Below are positions 8,804-16,740 of a DNA stretch of 23,742 bases, piece by piece. Source of the stretch: Chrysochromulina parva (taxonomy: Eukaryota; Haptophyta; Prymnesiales; Chrysochromulinaceae); contig PJAB01000563.1 of NCBI GenBank assembly GCA_002887195.1, forward strand, positions 1-23,742. Direction: 5' to 3'. Positions within the stretch are counted from its first letter, which is position 1; each line of letters opens with the position of its first letter. A program made the translations under genes and the position numbers. Below the pieces are notes generated by a model. It was not told where the DNA came from, ran no database searches, and saw nothing but the letters and a program-made list of their open reading frames with translations.

Positions 8804-9612
8804 GCTCGCCCACCTCCGTTACTGCGCCATGAACATGTCGACCGGCTATTCAATCGTGCCTTTGCCAGGCGGGCCGCGTCGCCAGTCATATAAACATATG
8901 GCTGACACGGGCAGCCGAAAATGCTGCCAACAGACTTGATGTTACTTTTTCGGAGCGCAGCGCTGAAGGTGAAGCGGTTGTTTATTCCGTAATCCGATCG
9001 GTTCGTAACTATAGAGTCGGGGTCGGGGCGCCCGCGCGCGCCGCCTCCGCGGCGGGGATGGAAGCAGCGAGGCGGCTCAATGTCAGACTTCCGTCTCCAG
9101 GCTCTGCCGTGTTCGGCCGTGTTTTAGTAGCGGCTTCCCGGTACGGTACAGAGAGTCGCCCGCGTTGCTTCGGCCTTCGCGACGTTTTCATTTCGTTTTG
9201 CTGCTAGATTCGTTTGCATCTTCCAAGACCGTGTATGCGTGTAACCTAGAGAGGCAACCTCGAGGTGCATCCTTATCGATATTCTCGATACTGCCGGGAT
9301 CCGGTTGCGCCGATGCGGGGCGGGACGCCCGGGCGGAGACGGACGCCGGCGGTCGTGGGCGCGGCGGCCGTGCCGCCCGGGTCGAGTGTCGCTATAGGAC
9401 GCGCCCGGGCCTGACCCACGCCACGACCCCAGGTGGCGGCCAGTGCGTGCTGGCGGCATGGGTCGCCGCGCGTCCCCCGCCCGTCCGCGACGCGCGGCGT
9501 TGGCGCGCGCCGCACGCGCGGGGTGCAGACCCGATCTCCCTCACGATCTCCCGCGCTGTGAGAGAAGACTCCCGCAGGGCCGCCTTCGTAAACGCAAATT
9601 TCGGGGCATGCA
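8804..9612. other. Convergent intergenic spacer, no gene seen
   Basis: These 809 bp lie between two genes that end toward each other. Both strands have open frames in the very GC-rich part (9290-9560), but they give Arg/Pro/Ala-rich translations with no domain. I see no tRNA, snRNA or repeat array, only short GC palindromes. It probably holds the two 3' ends. Confidence 0.4.
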
Positions 9613-10557
9613 CTACTCCGTGGGGTCCAAAGGCGCCTCGGCCTGCGGATCCGACGCCTCCCGCGCCGCTTGCTCCTCAAGCATGAACTCGAGGAAGGCC
9701 CTTTTGCGCGCGAAGGACTCCTTGCCCTCGAAGTGATTGCGCAAGAAGTTGGTCGACAGCCGCCAAGCCGCCAGCTGTGGCATCTCCTCACGCTCCACCT
9801 GCCCGACGTCCGTCCAAAAGGCGTGCCCGACGCCGTAATAGGACATGACCTCATGCTCGACATTCGCCGCCTCGAGCGCCTCGCGGAATTTTTTGACCAA
9901 GCCCTGTGGGATCTGCGGGTCCTGCGTGCCAAAGATGCCGCAGACGGGCGCGCGCAGCTTCGCAAAGTCCTCGGGCGACGTGAGTGGATTGCCGTAGAAC
10001 ACGACCGTGGCCGCGTCCGGCTTGATCTGCGTCGTGAATCGCAGCGCCTTGCCGCCACCGTAGCAAAAGCCGAGCACCGCTGGTCGCGCGGCGTTCACGC
10101 CGGGCTGCTCAGACGCCCACGCGAACACGTCGGTGAGATCCTTGTTCACGCGCTGCTGTGGAGTCGATAGTGCAAGCCAGATGGCCTGGGGGATGAAGCT
10201 GGTCGTGGTGCCGCGAAACGTATCTGGAGCGATCACAAGGCATTCGAGCTCGTCTGCATAGGCCTGAGCCTTGCCGACGATCGACTCGGTGAGCCCGAAG
10301 AACTCGTGCAACACCACGAGGACGCGCAAAGGCTTTCCGGTGAGCTGTGATGGGCGAGCCACCGCCGCGAGAATCTCACCGCCATCTGATCGAGGAATGC
10401 GTGTGTTAGAGAGTGCCTCGAGGTCGGCTGAGGTGCGGAGCACAGCCGGCGGGTTCAGCAGGTGATGGAACGCGTGTGTTGCAGCGCGGAAGCTCGGCGC
10501 GAGGAGCGCAGGTGCTGGAGTCAGCAATACGAGGAGGAGCACAGCGGCCTTTAACAT
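9613..10557 (-). CDS. Dienelactone hydrolase family alpha/beta hydrolase, probably plastid-targeted
   Basis: A 314-residue protein of the dienelactone hydrolase (DLH) family, alpha/beta hydrolases that use a Cys nucleophile and cleave cyclic or enol lactones and related esters. The catalytic set is visible: nucleophile C165 in GFCYGG, D213 in FGTQDPQIP, H245 in GVGHAFW, and the family glutamate E85 in VLHEFFGL. The frame stays open to 10857, but I chose the ATG at 10557. It starts a strong signal peptide (MLKAAVLLLVLLTPAPA) directly followed by a basic, acid-free stretch (LLAPSFRAATHAFHHLL), which is the bipartite plastid presequence expected in algae with secondary plastids. Mature length fits the family at about 240-280 residues. 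Plastid location and substrate are inferences. Confidence 0.88.
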   Translation of the reverse strand: MLKAAVLLLVLLTPAPALLAPSFRAATHAFHHLLNPPAVLRTSADLEALSNTRIPRSDGGEILAAVARPSQLTGKPLRVLVVLHEFFGLTESIVGKAQAYADELECLVIAPDTFRGTTTSFIPQAIWLALSTPQQRVNKDLTDVFAWASEQPGVNAARPAVLGFCYGGGKALRFTTQIKPDAATVVFYGNPLTSPEDFAKLRAPVCGIFGTQDPQIPQGLVKKFREALEAANVEHEVMSYYGVGHAFWTDVGQVEREEMPQLAAWRLSTNFLRNHFEGKESFARKRAFLEFMLEEQAAREASDPQAEAPLDPTE

Positions 10558-10677
10558 AGCGACGATGCTATCGTCGCTTCGTCCTTCGACCGCGGAGGCG
10601 CGGGTGGAGACTGAGCGCACAAGCAAGCGTCTAAAGCGTCGGGCCTGTGAAACCATCTGCTGTGAAACTGAGCGTCT

Positions 10678-10730
10678 TAAAAGACACCGGGGGAGCCGGG
10701 ACACACACGGGACACACGGGCGCACACGGA
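10678..10730 (+). repeat. GC-rich dispersed repeat, copy A (core GACACCGGGGGAGCCGGG)
   Basis: It begins TAAAAGACACCGGGGGAGCC and continues into an ACACACGGG-rich tail. It lies 121 bp upstream of the DLH start codon and matches copies B and C near the membrane J-protein gene, with one G fewer in the G run. Confidence 0.7.
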
Positions 10731-10795
10731 TAGTCTCGTCACGTCTCGTCAGGCGGATGATTCTAAAGCGTCGCGCGTCGTCGGGCACCAAAAAA

Positions 10796-10813
10796 CCTTC
10801 AAAATTTTGAAGG
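10796..10813. repeat. Perfect 18-bp palindrome
   Basis: CCTTCAAAATTTTGAAGG is fully self-complementary. Read on the minus strand it is followed by a T run. It sits about 240 bp upstream of the DLH ATG. A spaced relative (CCTTCAG...CTGAAGG, also beside a T run on the minus strand) sits upstream of the CUB-like gene at 23362-23400. Confidence 0.6.
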
Positions 10814-10884
10814 ATCCGGTTAATAGAAGATACCGGTGGGAGGCAGCCGGGACACACTGTGGACAGCGGTTCGTACGTACAATA

Positions 10885-12123
10885 TTAGCGCCTTGGATGT
10901 ATTTGACTGGTATTTGATCTCCTCCTCCTTTTCCAGCTCCATGGCTTCCACCAGCGCCGTCGCTGCTCGTCGGCGAGTCGCCCTGCGCCTTCGCCATCCC
11001 CTTCGCCATGCTGGTCCGAGTTTGCATGAGCCGCGGCCGCGGCCGCGGCCGCCGCCGCCGCCGCAGCCGCTGCCGCGTCAGGCGGCGTATAGGCTGTGCC
11101 CGCAAAATTGGCAGAGATCGTGTCGGCCAATCGTTGCATCTCAGTGCTGAAGGAGCTCTCAAGCTCTCTGGAGGCGCTGATGAGCCCATCGAGGATGGCC
11201 TTTGGCATCTGGCGCTCGCCGCGTTCGTACAGGCGGCGTAAGAGCGCGCTCGCGCGAGCGACATTCTTCACCTGCGGAGCGATGAGCAGTGAACGCCAAC
11301 GGTCCCAACGGTTGGACGCCGCACGCGTCGAGGTGAGCACTGTGACTTCGCGCGCAAGCGGTGCGAGGCATGGGTCGATCGGACCGCCCGAGATGAGCTC
11401 ATACAGCTCGTCGAAGGTGATCCGCTCGTTCCCGTCCGCGTCCGCCCACGCGAGGATCTCTTCGAGATCGAGGGCGGCGGACGACTGGTTGAGCTTGACG
11501 GCGTCCGAGATGGCTCCTTGGATGCGCCCGATCGTCTCGACCTCGACGACCTCCATGATGGCCTTGGTGATCTCGTGCTCGATCACGTCGTCGATGCTCC
11601 TGATCGTCGACTCGAGCTCATCGAGCTCCGCGTCCACGAAGCGCTTCACAAGCCGCTGCGCGTTGCCGTAGCCGCCGGGCGCCAGCATGCGCTGGATGCG
11701 CTTGTCAAAGTTGGAGCGCAGCTTCCTGGCGAGGAAGTCGGCTTTGGGTTTCGCCTCTGCGTCGGCCACAAGTGCAGGCACGATGCCTTGCTGCACCTGC
11801 CGGGTCGCTATCTCTCGTGTCACGACACTCACCGTTGAGAGCAGCAGCCATGGTGGCAATCGGGATGCCAGACGAGATCCGAGGCGTTCGTAGAACATGG
11901 CAGCCTCGGACGCGTTCTTCGGGTGCTCCGCCAGCACCGGAGAGGAGAGTGACCCGACGCCGCCGCTCATGTCGAGGCCCCAGAATTTGGTTGCACTCGC
12001 ACGGCGCGTGCGGTGCGATGGCCCGCCGAAGAGGTTGCCGCTCCTGAAGAGGCGCACAGTTGTTGCTGGCTCGATGCGTACGCTGCATAGGAGCAGCACG
12101 AGCGCTGCCGCGGGCGACGGCAT
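10885..12123 (-). CDS. Single EF-hand protein with signal peptide and poly-Ala tract
   Basis: A 412-residue protein. The N-terminus (MPSPAAALVLLLCSV) is a likely signal peptide followed by a basic Ser/Arg-rich stretch, which could be a plastid or secretory presequence. The middle (about 110-215) is helical and charged. One canonical EF-hand loop is clear at residues 228-239 (DADGNERITFDE, with D1, D3, N5, I8 and E12 in place), so calcium binding is likely. I see no partner EF-hand, although a degenerate one may exist. A second helical part follows, then a run of 16 alanines (about 350-365) encoded by GCC/GCG repeats at 11030-11080, and a Trp/Arg-rich tail (WWKPWSWKRRRR). The overall family is unknown to me. 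It is transcribed in the same direction as its neighbours. Confidence 0.75.
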   Translation of the reverse strand: MPSPAAALVLLLCSVRIEPATTVRLFRSGNLFGGPSHRTRRASATKFWGLDMSGGVGSLSSPVLAEHPKNASEAAMFYERLGSRLASRLPPWLLLSTVSVVTREIATRQVQQGIVPALVADAEAKPKADFLARKLRSNFDKRIQRMLAPGGYGNAQRLVKRFVDAELDELESTIRSIDDVIEHEITKAIMEVVEVETIGRIQGAISDAVKLNQSSAALDLEEILAWADADGNERITFDELYELISGGPIDPCLAPLAREVTVLTSTRAASNRWDRWRSLLIAPQVKNVARASALLRRLYERGERQMPKAILDGLISASRELESSFSTEMQRLADTISANFAGTAYTPPDAAAAAAAAAAAAAAAAHANSDQHGEGDGEGAGRLADEQRRRWWKPWSWKRRRRSNTSQIHPRR

Positions 12124-12202
12124 GGCGCTCCCGCGACAAAATGTGAGTGCTGTGAACTGGCTGTTAAACTCATGTCGAAAAGTTCAGAATGTCCGTGGCA
12201 TG

Positions 12203-13078
12203 TCAAATCAGCACTCCCGAGCACATGATAACGAGTGCGAGCGCAGCCAAATGACGCCGCTGCTCCTTAGGGCACGCCCGCAACGCGAGGCCAGCAGCTG
12301 GGATCGCGACGAGCAGGTAAATGCCGAGCAAACCGCTCAAGGTATCTAGGAGGCTGAAGACGGAGGCGAGCGCGCACAGCGCTGGGATGAGCGTGCCCGG
12401 GTTGGCGTACATCGTCTTGGCGAGTCGCGACACGAGACCGGCTGCGCGCTGCACGATCGCTGTTGGATCGTCTGTGGCGACCCCTGCCCCGTCAGAGTGG
12501 GCATCGGCATCAAAGAAGGCGCGGAAGAGCTCCTCCGCATCTGTGTCACGAAACCCATGAGCGTGTTTGCCAGCGCCCCGGTAAGGAGTTGCATGAGCAC
12601 TCTCGCCGCGGGCGTGACGAGCCTCGTTGGCCTTGTCGCCGCCACTCAGATCGTGCACCGAGCGCTTCTGAGAGTCGCTCAGAACTGCAAAGGCTGCCCC
12701 AACACGTTTGAAGGCCTCGTCCGCACCGGCCACATGGCACTTATCCGGGTGCAGTCGCATCGCCAGCTTTCGATATGCCTTCTTGAGGTCCGCATCTGAT
12801 GCGTCTGAGTTGACCTGCAAGATGAAATAGTACGCGCCGGGTGCAGTTTCGAGCACGCGCCGTACCTCCTGCGCCTCGGGGCTGTTGTCTGCAGGAGCTG
12901 GCTGTGATTTAGGCGCCGCAAATGGGCCTGGGGCCTTGAATGAAGCTCCTCGAGCACGCGCTGCTGCGAGCCTCTCGAGGAGTTCAGCCTTTTCGGTGCA
13001 GCCGTCGCAGCTGCCCCCCAGCTCCACCAGCTCAGCTTTGAGGGCTTTGATAGAGTGGTTAGCCTGGCTCGCGTGCAT
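12203..13078 (-). CDS. Membrane J-domain protein with MANF/SAP-like N-terminus (DNAJB12-like)
   Basis: A 291-residue Hsp40 co-chaperone, probably at the ER membrane. I start it at the ATG at 13078; the frame is open further upstream, but the only added start would be TTG at 13108. Residues about 8-38 (SIKALKAELVELGGSCDGCT, then EKAELLERL) resemble the SAP-like C-terminal domain of MANF, including its CxxC (C24, C27). The J domain spans about 82-144 with HPD at 110-112, so it should stimulate Hsp70 ATPase. A short linker contains DAEELFRAFFD, similar in position to the EExF segment of DNAJB12-type proteins. Two or three hydrophobic segments end the protein (about 228-245, 247-267, 276-291). 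The lack of a signal peptide fits a C-terminally anchored protein. The ER assignment is inference. Confidence 0.85.
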   Translation of the reverse strand: MHASQANHSIKALKAELVELGGSCDGCTEKAELLERLAAARARGASFKAPGPFAAPKSQPAPADNSPEAQEVRRVLETAPGAYYFILQVNSDASDADLKKAYRKLAMRLHPDKCHVAGADEAFKRVGAAFAVLSDSQKRSVHDLSGGDKANEARHARGESAHATPYRGAGKHAHGFRDTDAEELFRAFFDADAHSDGAGVATDDPTAIVQRAAGLVSRLAKTMYANPGTLIPALCALASVFSLLDTLSGLLGIYLLVAIPAAGLALRACPKEQRRHLAALALVIMCSGVLI

Positions 13079-13244
13079 CGTTGGTAGCTGCTTGAACACG
13101 GGTGGCAAAAAGAGCGTGGGGTGGTTCGCGAGCCTTGCGTCAATCGCGGCTGTACGTGCTCACCTCCGCGTGCTCACCTCCGCATCTCTCTGGCTGTGTT
13201 TTGGTGCGCTCTCTGCTACACGTATTCATACAGTACGGTACCGG

Positions 13245-13305
13245 TAAAAAGACACCGGGGGGAGCCGGGACACGCACGAGACACACGGGACACGCGGACG
13301 CACAA
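13245..13305 (+). repeat. GC-rich dispersed repeat, copy B
   Basis: TAAAAAGACACCGGGGGGAG leads into CCGGGACACGCACGAGACAC and an ACACGGGACACG tail. It is closely related to copy A over about 50 bp. It is preceded by GGTACCGG and lies 167 bp upstream of the J-protein ATG. Confidence 0.7.
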
Positions 13306-13403
13306 AGGCACACAGACGAATCTCACAACCAACCAATCCCACCAACAACACACACCCCGCACGTCAGCGCGACGACCCGACGGTACCGGTACCGGTAAAC
13401 GCC

Positions 13404-13427
13404 TAAAAAGACACCGGGGGGAGCCGG
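13404..13427 (+). repeat. GC-rich dispersed repeat, copy C (short)
   Basis: Only the core is kept: TAAAAAGACACCGGGGGGAG followed by CCGG. The ACACGGG tail of copies A and B is absent. As in copy B, an ACCGGTA motif lies just before it (13390-13397). Confidence 0.65.
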
Positions 13428-13537
13428 TATCCCGGGTGAGAACGTGTGTGTGAACGTGTCGGGGGTTTTGTGTCGGGTGAAAGAGATAGGTCTATCTACA
13501 GCCATGCTACTGTCTACGGGCGGGGACGAGGCCACGA

Positions 13538-13627
13538 GCGACGACCAACGAGGTCGAGGACCGTCCTCGAGCGCGACCGTCCTGGTACCTTGAAGCGACG
13601 ACCGACGAGGACCGTCCGGTTACCTTG
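13538..13627. repeat. Degenerate duplication with a 17-bp palindrome
   Basis: Two units start with GCGACGACC(A/G)ACGAGG and end with ACCTTGA. The first carries an insertion that contains part of the palindrome TCGAGGACCGTCCTCGA (13554-13570, 8-bp arms, one central base). It is probably in the 3' region of the two-EF-hand gene. Confidence 0.45.
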
Positions 13628-13635
13628 AGTGCCGC

Positions 13636-15495
13636 TTACTTTGCAGCATTCTGGGCTCGTCGTGCGGCAATCTTCGCCTCGTACGCAGCCTCATCCTCCG
13701 CCTTCTTCTTGAGTGCCGCTTCCTCCCTCTCCAATTTCGCCGCTCTTGCCGCATCAGCCGCTTTCTTCTTCTCACGCTCCTCGAGAAGCGCCCTCTTTGC
13801 CAAGTCGTTTGCCTCCGCTTCGTCCTTTTCTAGCTGAGTTTGCAATGCGCCCATCTTCGTTTTGGCTAACTTCAAACCATCGCCCATGGCAGTCTGAATT
13901 CTTCTGATCTCCCTGTCATTTTCTTGCGCCGTGTCGCGCAACTTGGACAGACCTCTCTGGAGCTCCTCCATGTCGATGGTGCCTCCACCGTCGCAGTCGA
14001 GCAAATTGTAGAGCTCATCGATCTCCTCCTCCTCCCATAGGATCTTCCCTTGATCCTTGATCTTCCCTTGGTCCTTTCCCTTGGCTCCATCCTTGTTATT
14101 CAAGTAGTTGATTACGTTCCTCTTAAACTGCTTCTTATCCACCTCACGATTGGTATGTTCCCAAAACGTGAGGAGTTCATTGACTTTTGTGCCACGAATT
14201 ATCATCAGATACCCGAAGATCTTGTCGAGGCTCCCGATCCCCGGTTTCGTGCAGTTGGAAAGTTCGTGCTCACGACGTTGCATCGTCTCCAACGCTACGG
14301 TCGCATCCAACGCTGCCTGCGCAAGTTGGATGCGTGGAAGAAACCATTCGACCTTCTGTTGGGCCTCGCGGAGCTGCTCCTCTTTTGAACGCGCCTCGTC
14401 TTGCAGCTTTTGGACGGCAACTGTGAGCTCTTTCGCATCGAGCGTCCCCCCTCCGTCCGCGTCGACCTCGCTGAAAAAGGCGTCAATGTCCTTGACGTTC
14501 TGCCAATCAAGCACCTTGCGCGCATGCTTGCGAAAGTCCATCTTGGTGATCTCACCCACCACCCCCTTGGCATTGGTCGCCCAGGTCTGGACCAAATCCG
14601 GGACTTTGATTTTCAGCTTCAGCAGGGTCTCTCCTAAATCGATCTTGAACGAACTCACCTGTTTGATTGCGATGAGCTTCACCTCAGACTCGTCCCGCGC
14701 CCTAGTCAAGTCGTCGATCATCTTCTGGAGCTCCGCAACGGTTAGCATCTTCACATTGAGCATAAACGGATCAGCCTTCTTTTCCTTCTTTTCTTTGTTT
14801 ACCACGGGCTTTGAGTCTCGAACAAAGACAATCGCTTTGTCATCCTCGAGTCCTGCCATATACGAGGGCAGCGGCGGTGGCGACTTTCGCCCCTTAGAGC
14901 GTTTCGATGCTGTTGCGGGTGCGGGTGCAGGTGCCGGTGCCGGTGCCGGTGCCGGCAGGAGAGATTCCGGAGCAGCATTCATGGTTGCTGCTGGCCTCCC
15001 AGCGCCCCTTTGATAGCGCGTCCAATTGAAGGGGATGAGATGGTTGCCGCCGTCCTTGTTCTTGCAGCTCACCCATCCAAGAGGTACCGTCTCGCCGCAC
15101 CTTGCCACGTGCACTCGCTGGGTCCCGTCTGGAAGCAGCTTGTGCGCAAGTACCCTGACGATTGACAACGCAGGCAGTTCACCTGCGTCCTTGCTGTCGA
15201 GCGTCGCATCGGAGCGCATCTTCAGCTTGGCCACGGCTGCGTAGGTTTCCACTCCCTTGTATGCCACTACCCGTGCGGGCATCTCGGACGTCCATCTTGC
15301 TGGGCGCGGGCTTGCAGGAGAAGCGTGATCGCGGCACACCTTCTGCCTGGCACGATCCATGCACTCGAGTATATGTTCCAATCGAGCAGTCGGTGACTCG
15401 CTCCTGCTCGGGGGCGTCGGTGACACGCTCCTGCTCGGGGGCGAGAGCTCGGCCGTGCTCGAGCCCACGGGAGTGGGCCAGGGCACGATTTCCAT
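13636..15495 (-). CDS. Two-EF-hand coiled-coil protein with SH3-like N-terminal segment
   Basis: A 619-residue protein from the ATG at 15495; an in-frame ATG at 15561 would add 22 residues. I prefer 15495 because the interval holds an ACCGGTA motif also seen in the noncoding spacer at 13230-13400. Residues about 73-150 (YAAVAKLKMRSDATLDSKDA to LGWVSCKNKDG) have the look of a bacterial-SH3-like domain ending in GWVS. An Ala-Pro repeat (about 181-194) and a Lys-rich segment follow. Two canonical EF-hand loops are at 345-356 (DADGGGTLDAKE) and 500-511 (DCDGGGTIDMEE), each after a helix. The C-terminal 100 residues form a charged Ala/Glu/Lys coiled coil. It is probably a soluble calcium-responsive scaffold; partners are unknown. 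Confidence 0.8.
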   Translation of the reverse strand: MEIVPWPTPVGSSTAELSPPSRSVSPTPPSRSESPTARLEHILECMDRARQKVCRDHASPASPRPARWTSEMPARVVAYKGVETYAAVAKLKMRSDATLDSKDAGELPALSIVRVLAHKLLPDGTQRVHVARCGETVPLGWVSCKNKDGGNHLIPFNWTRYQRGAGRPAATMNAAPESLLPAPAPAPAPAPAPATASKRSKGRKSPPPLPSYMAGLEDDKAIVFVRDSKPVVNKEKKEKKADPFMLNVKMLTVAELQKMIDDLTRARDESEVKLIAIKQVSSFKIDLGETLLKLKIKVPDLVQTWATNAKGVVGEITKMDFRKHARKVLDWQNVKDIDAFFSEVDADGGGTLDAKELTVAVQKLQDEARSKEEQLREAQQKVEWFLPRIQLAQAALDATVALETMQRREHELSNCTKPGIGSLDKIFGYLMIIRGTKVNELLTFWEHTNREVDKKQFKRNVINYLNNKDGAKGKDQGKIKDQGKILWEEEEIDELYNLLDCDGGGTIDMEELQRGLSKLRDTAQENDREIRRIQTAMGDGLKLAKTKMGALQTQLEKDEAEANDLAKRALLEEREKKKAADAARAAKLEREEAALKKKAEDEAAYEAKIAARRAQNAAK

Positions 15496-15784
15496 TTCAG
15501 CGCAATCCTGTACCGGTAAATGCGTTTCGCGCGCGCGATTATCCCTCAATGTCCAAAGCATACTTTTGGACTACTTTTGGAAAGCGGGCGGAGGAGGATT
15601 TGGGCCAACGCTGGTTACATGTACGTGGCTCCCAAGGAAATCACCGAGTTGTGCGTCCAGCTCCGTGTGAAATGTCCGATTCCAAGGCGCCGTGCCGAAC
15701 ACTTCTTGTATTCGGGCACGTCGCGCAGCGACTCCAGACTCCGCAGTTGCCTGCTGGCCGTCGCGGCTTCCATCGAGGCCTGCC
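15496..15784. promoter_or_regulatory. Divergent spacer between the two-EF-hand gene and NOP10
   Basis: These 289 bp separate head-to-head start codons (15495 minus, 15785 plus). The segment contains CTGTACCGGTAAATG near 15509, a relative of the ACCGGTA motif beside repeat copies B and C. No TATA box is clear. Confidence 0.45.
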
Positions 15785-15979
15785 ATGCACCTTATGTTCT
15801 ACACGAGCGAGACGGGCGAGCGAGTGTACACGCTCAAGAAGCAGACACCCGGCGGCAAGCCCACGGAGTCTGCTCACCCTGCGCGCTTCTCCCCGGACGA
15901 CAAGTTCTCAAAGCACCGTCTCATCTGCAAGAAGCGCTTCGGGCTACTGCCGATGCAGAAGCCCCGGAAGGAGCTTTAG
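15785..15979 (+). CDS. NOP10: H/ACA ribonucleoprotein complex subunit 3, NOP10
   Basis: A 64-residue protein that matches the eukaryotic NOP10 family over its full length. It starts [19 protein letters not shown], carries the near-invariant core [17 protein letters not shown], and ends [20 protein letters not shown]10 is a core protein of H/ACA snoRNPs with the pseudouridine synthase Cbf5/dyskerin, NHP2 and GAR1; it supports rRNA and snRNA pseudouridylation and, in many eukaryotes, telomerase RNP. Family length is about 60-65 residues, so the ATG at 15785 is the natural start. The frame is open further upstream, but the added residues are unlike the family. The gene is intronless and divergent from the two-EF-hand gene. 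Confidence 0.95.
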   Translation: MHLMFYTSETGERVYTLKKQTPGGKPTESAHPARFSPDDKFSKHRLICKKRFGLLPMQKPRKEL

Positions 15980-16508
15980 GCGCTCTTCGACCCTCGCCGA
16001 GCCGCGACCCAGAAATTTGCATGCTGAATACGTCGTATTGTGTGCATGAAGTAGCATGCACCGGGGTGAGATGTTCACTTATACGTGTTGTGTACATGTC
16101 GGCCGTTGTAAGATGTACTGTTGTACAAGAACCACAATCCAGTTCAAACCGCACCGCGCGCGCGTATGCAGCTCGCTGGCGCGTGTGGGCTACCGGACCG
16201 AACACTCTCAGATCATCGCGCCGAGTCGAATGACACTCTTGACCGAGTAATAGTAGTCAATACGTTAATCGTTATCAAGAGGACGATCATCGAATGATCG
16301 TTACAATAAACGATCGGATGTGGACACACACGACATAAAGAAGGAACAGTTCGGTTCATGCGGCATAGGAAGAAGGAACAGTCATACCTCATAGGATAAG
16401 GACCTTGCGTCGATTCGATTTTGATTTTACTAAGATTTTACATTTTTAAGCGGCGATACATGTATGTTAAGCGTGGCGGCACATATGCCCGCCGTCCGGC
16501 CTTGCAAG

Positions 16509-16579
16509 GCGGCTCGCGCGCTGCAGCGCAGCCCAAAGTACAGGTAAAGTTACTTTGGGCTGCGCGGCGCGCGAGCCGC
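16509..16579. repeat. Long foldback (inverted repeat) in intergenic DNA
   Basis: The left arm (16509-16540) and right arm (16551-16579) pair as two blocks of 13 bp: GCGGCTCGCGCGC and GCAGCCCAAAGTA with their complements. They are interrupted by a small internal loop (6 versus 3 nt) and closed by a 10-nt loop CAGGTAAAGT. It could be a remnant of a small non-autonomous element or a structured RNA. Confidence 0.7.
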
Positions 16580-16723
16580 ATGCAATTATTGCAAGTACCC
16601 CTCATAAAAACAAGAAGACTACATCCCCAGGGCTACTTTTCATGCCAAGGGCGCAAGGGGGTGACCCCTGGGGACCCCTGACCCTGGAGTGGCGCCGCGC
16701 GCCTCGATAAGCGCTCTTTCTTG

Positions 16724-16740
16724 TATATATGTATATATAG
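16724..16740 (+). promoter_or_regulatory. TATA-like element before the mitochondrial J-protein gene
   Basis: TATATATGTATATATAG is the only clear alternating TA tract in a GC-rich neighbourhood. It ends 83 bp before the ATG at 16824, a plausible core-promoter distance. Confidence 0.4.

Larger units (their letters stand above)
10558..10884. promoter_or_regulatory. Upstream spacer of the DLH gene with repeat copies and palindromes
   Basis: This 327-bp spacer lies between the DLH start and the end of the next minus-strand gene. It holds two copies of a GC-rich repeat (10678-10730 and a degenerate one at 10827-10859), a 12-bp direct repeat TCTAAAGCGTCG (10630-10641 and 10762-10773), and the 18-bp palindrome CCTTCAAAATTTTGAAGG (10796-10813). 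It should contain the DLH promoter and 5' UTR. No TATA box is obvious. Confidence 0.45.
13079..13635. promoter_or_regulatory. Repeat-rich spacer upstream of the membrane J-protein gene
   Basis: These 557 bp lie between two minus-strand genes and hold copies B and C of the GC-rich repeat, ACCGGT-type palindromes (GGTACCGGTACCGGTA near 13381-13397), an AC-rich stretch (13320-13365), and a degenerate duplication (13538-13627) just past the end of the two-EF-hand gene. No gene is seen. Confidence 0.45.

Noticed and set aside
9273..10058. Arg/Ser-rich minus-strand frame overlapping the DLH gene
   Set aside because: It is out of frame with the DLH catalytic motifs, and its composition is typical of shadow frames in GC-rich DNA.
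13079..13108. Upstream extension of the membrane J protein to 13108
   Set aside because: The codon at 13108-13106 is TTG, not ATG; the first ATG in frame is at 13078.
14108..15013. Plus-strand open frame of about 300 codons
   Set aside because: It lies antisense to the two-EF-hand gene, whose EF-hand loops and coiled coil make the minus strand clearly the coding one.
15162..16049. Plus-strand open frame of about 295 codons overlapping NOP10 out of frame
   Set aside because: It crosses the start of the EF-hand gene on the other strand and NOP10 in another frame, and has Arg/Ser-rich noise-like composition.
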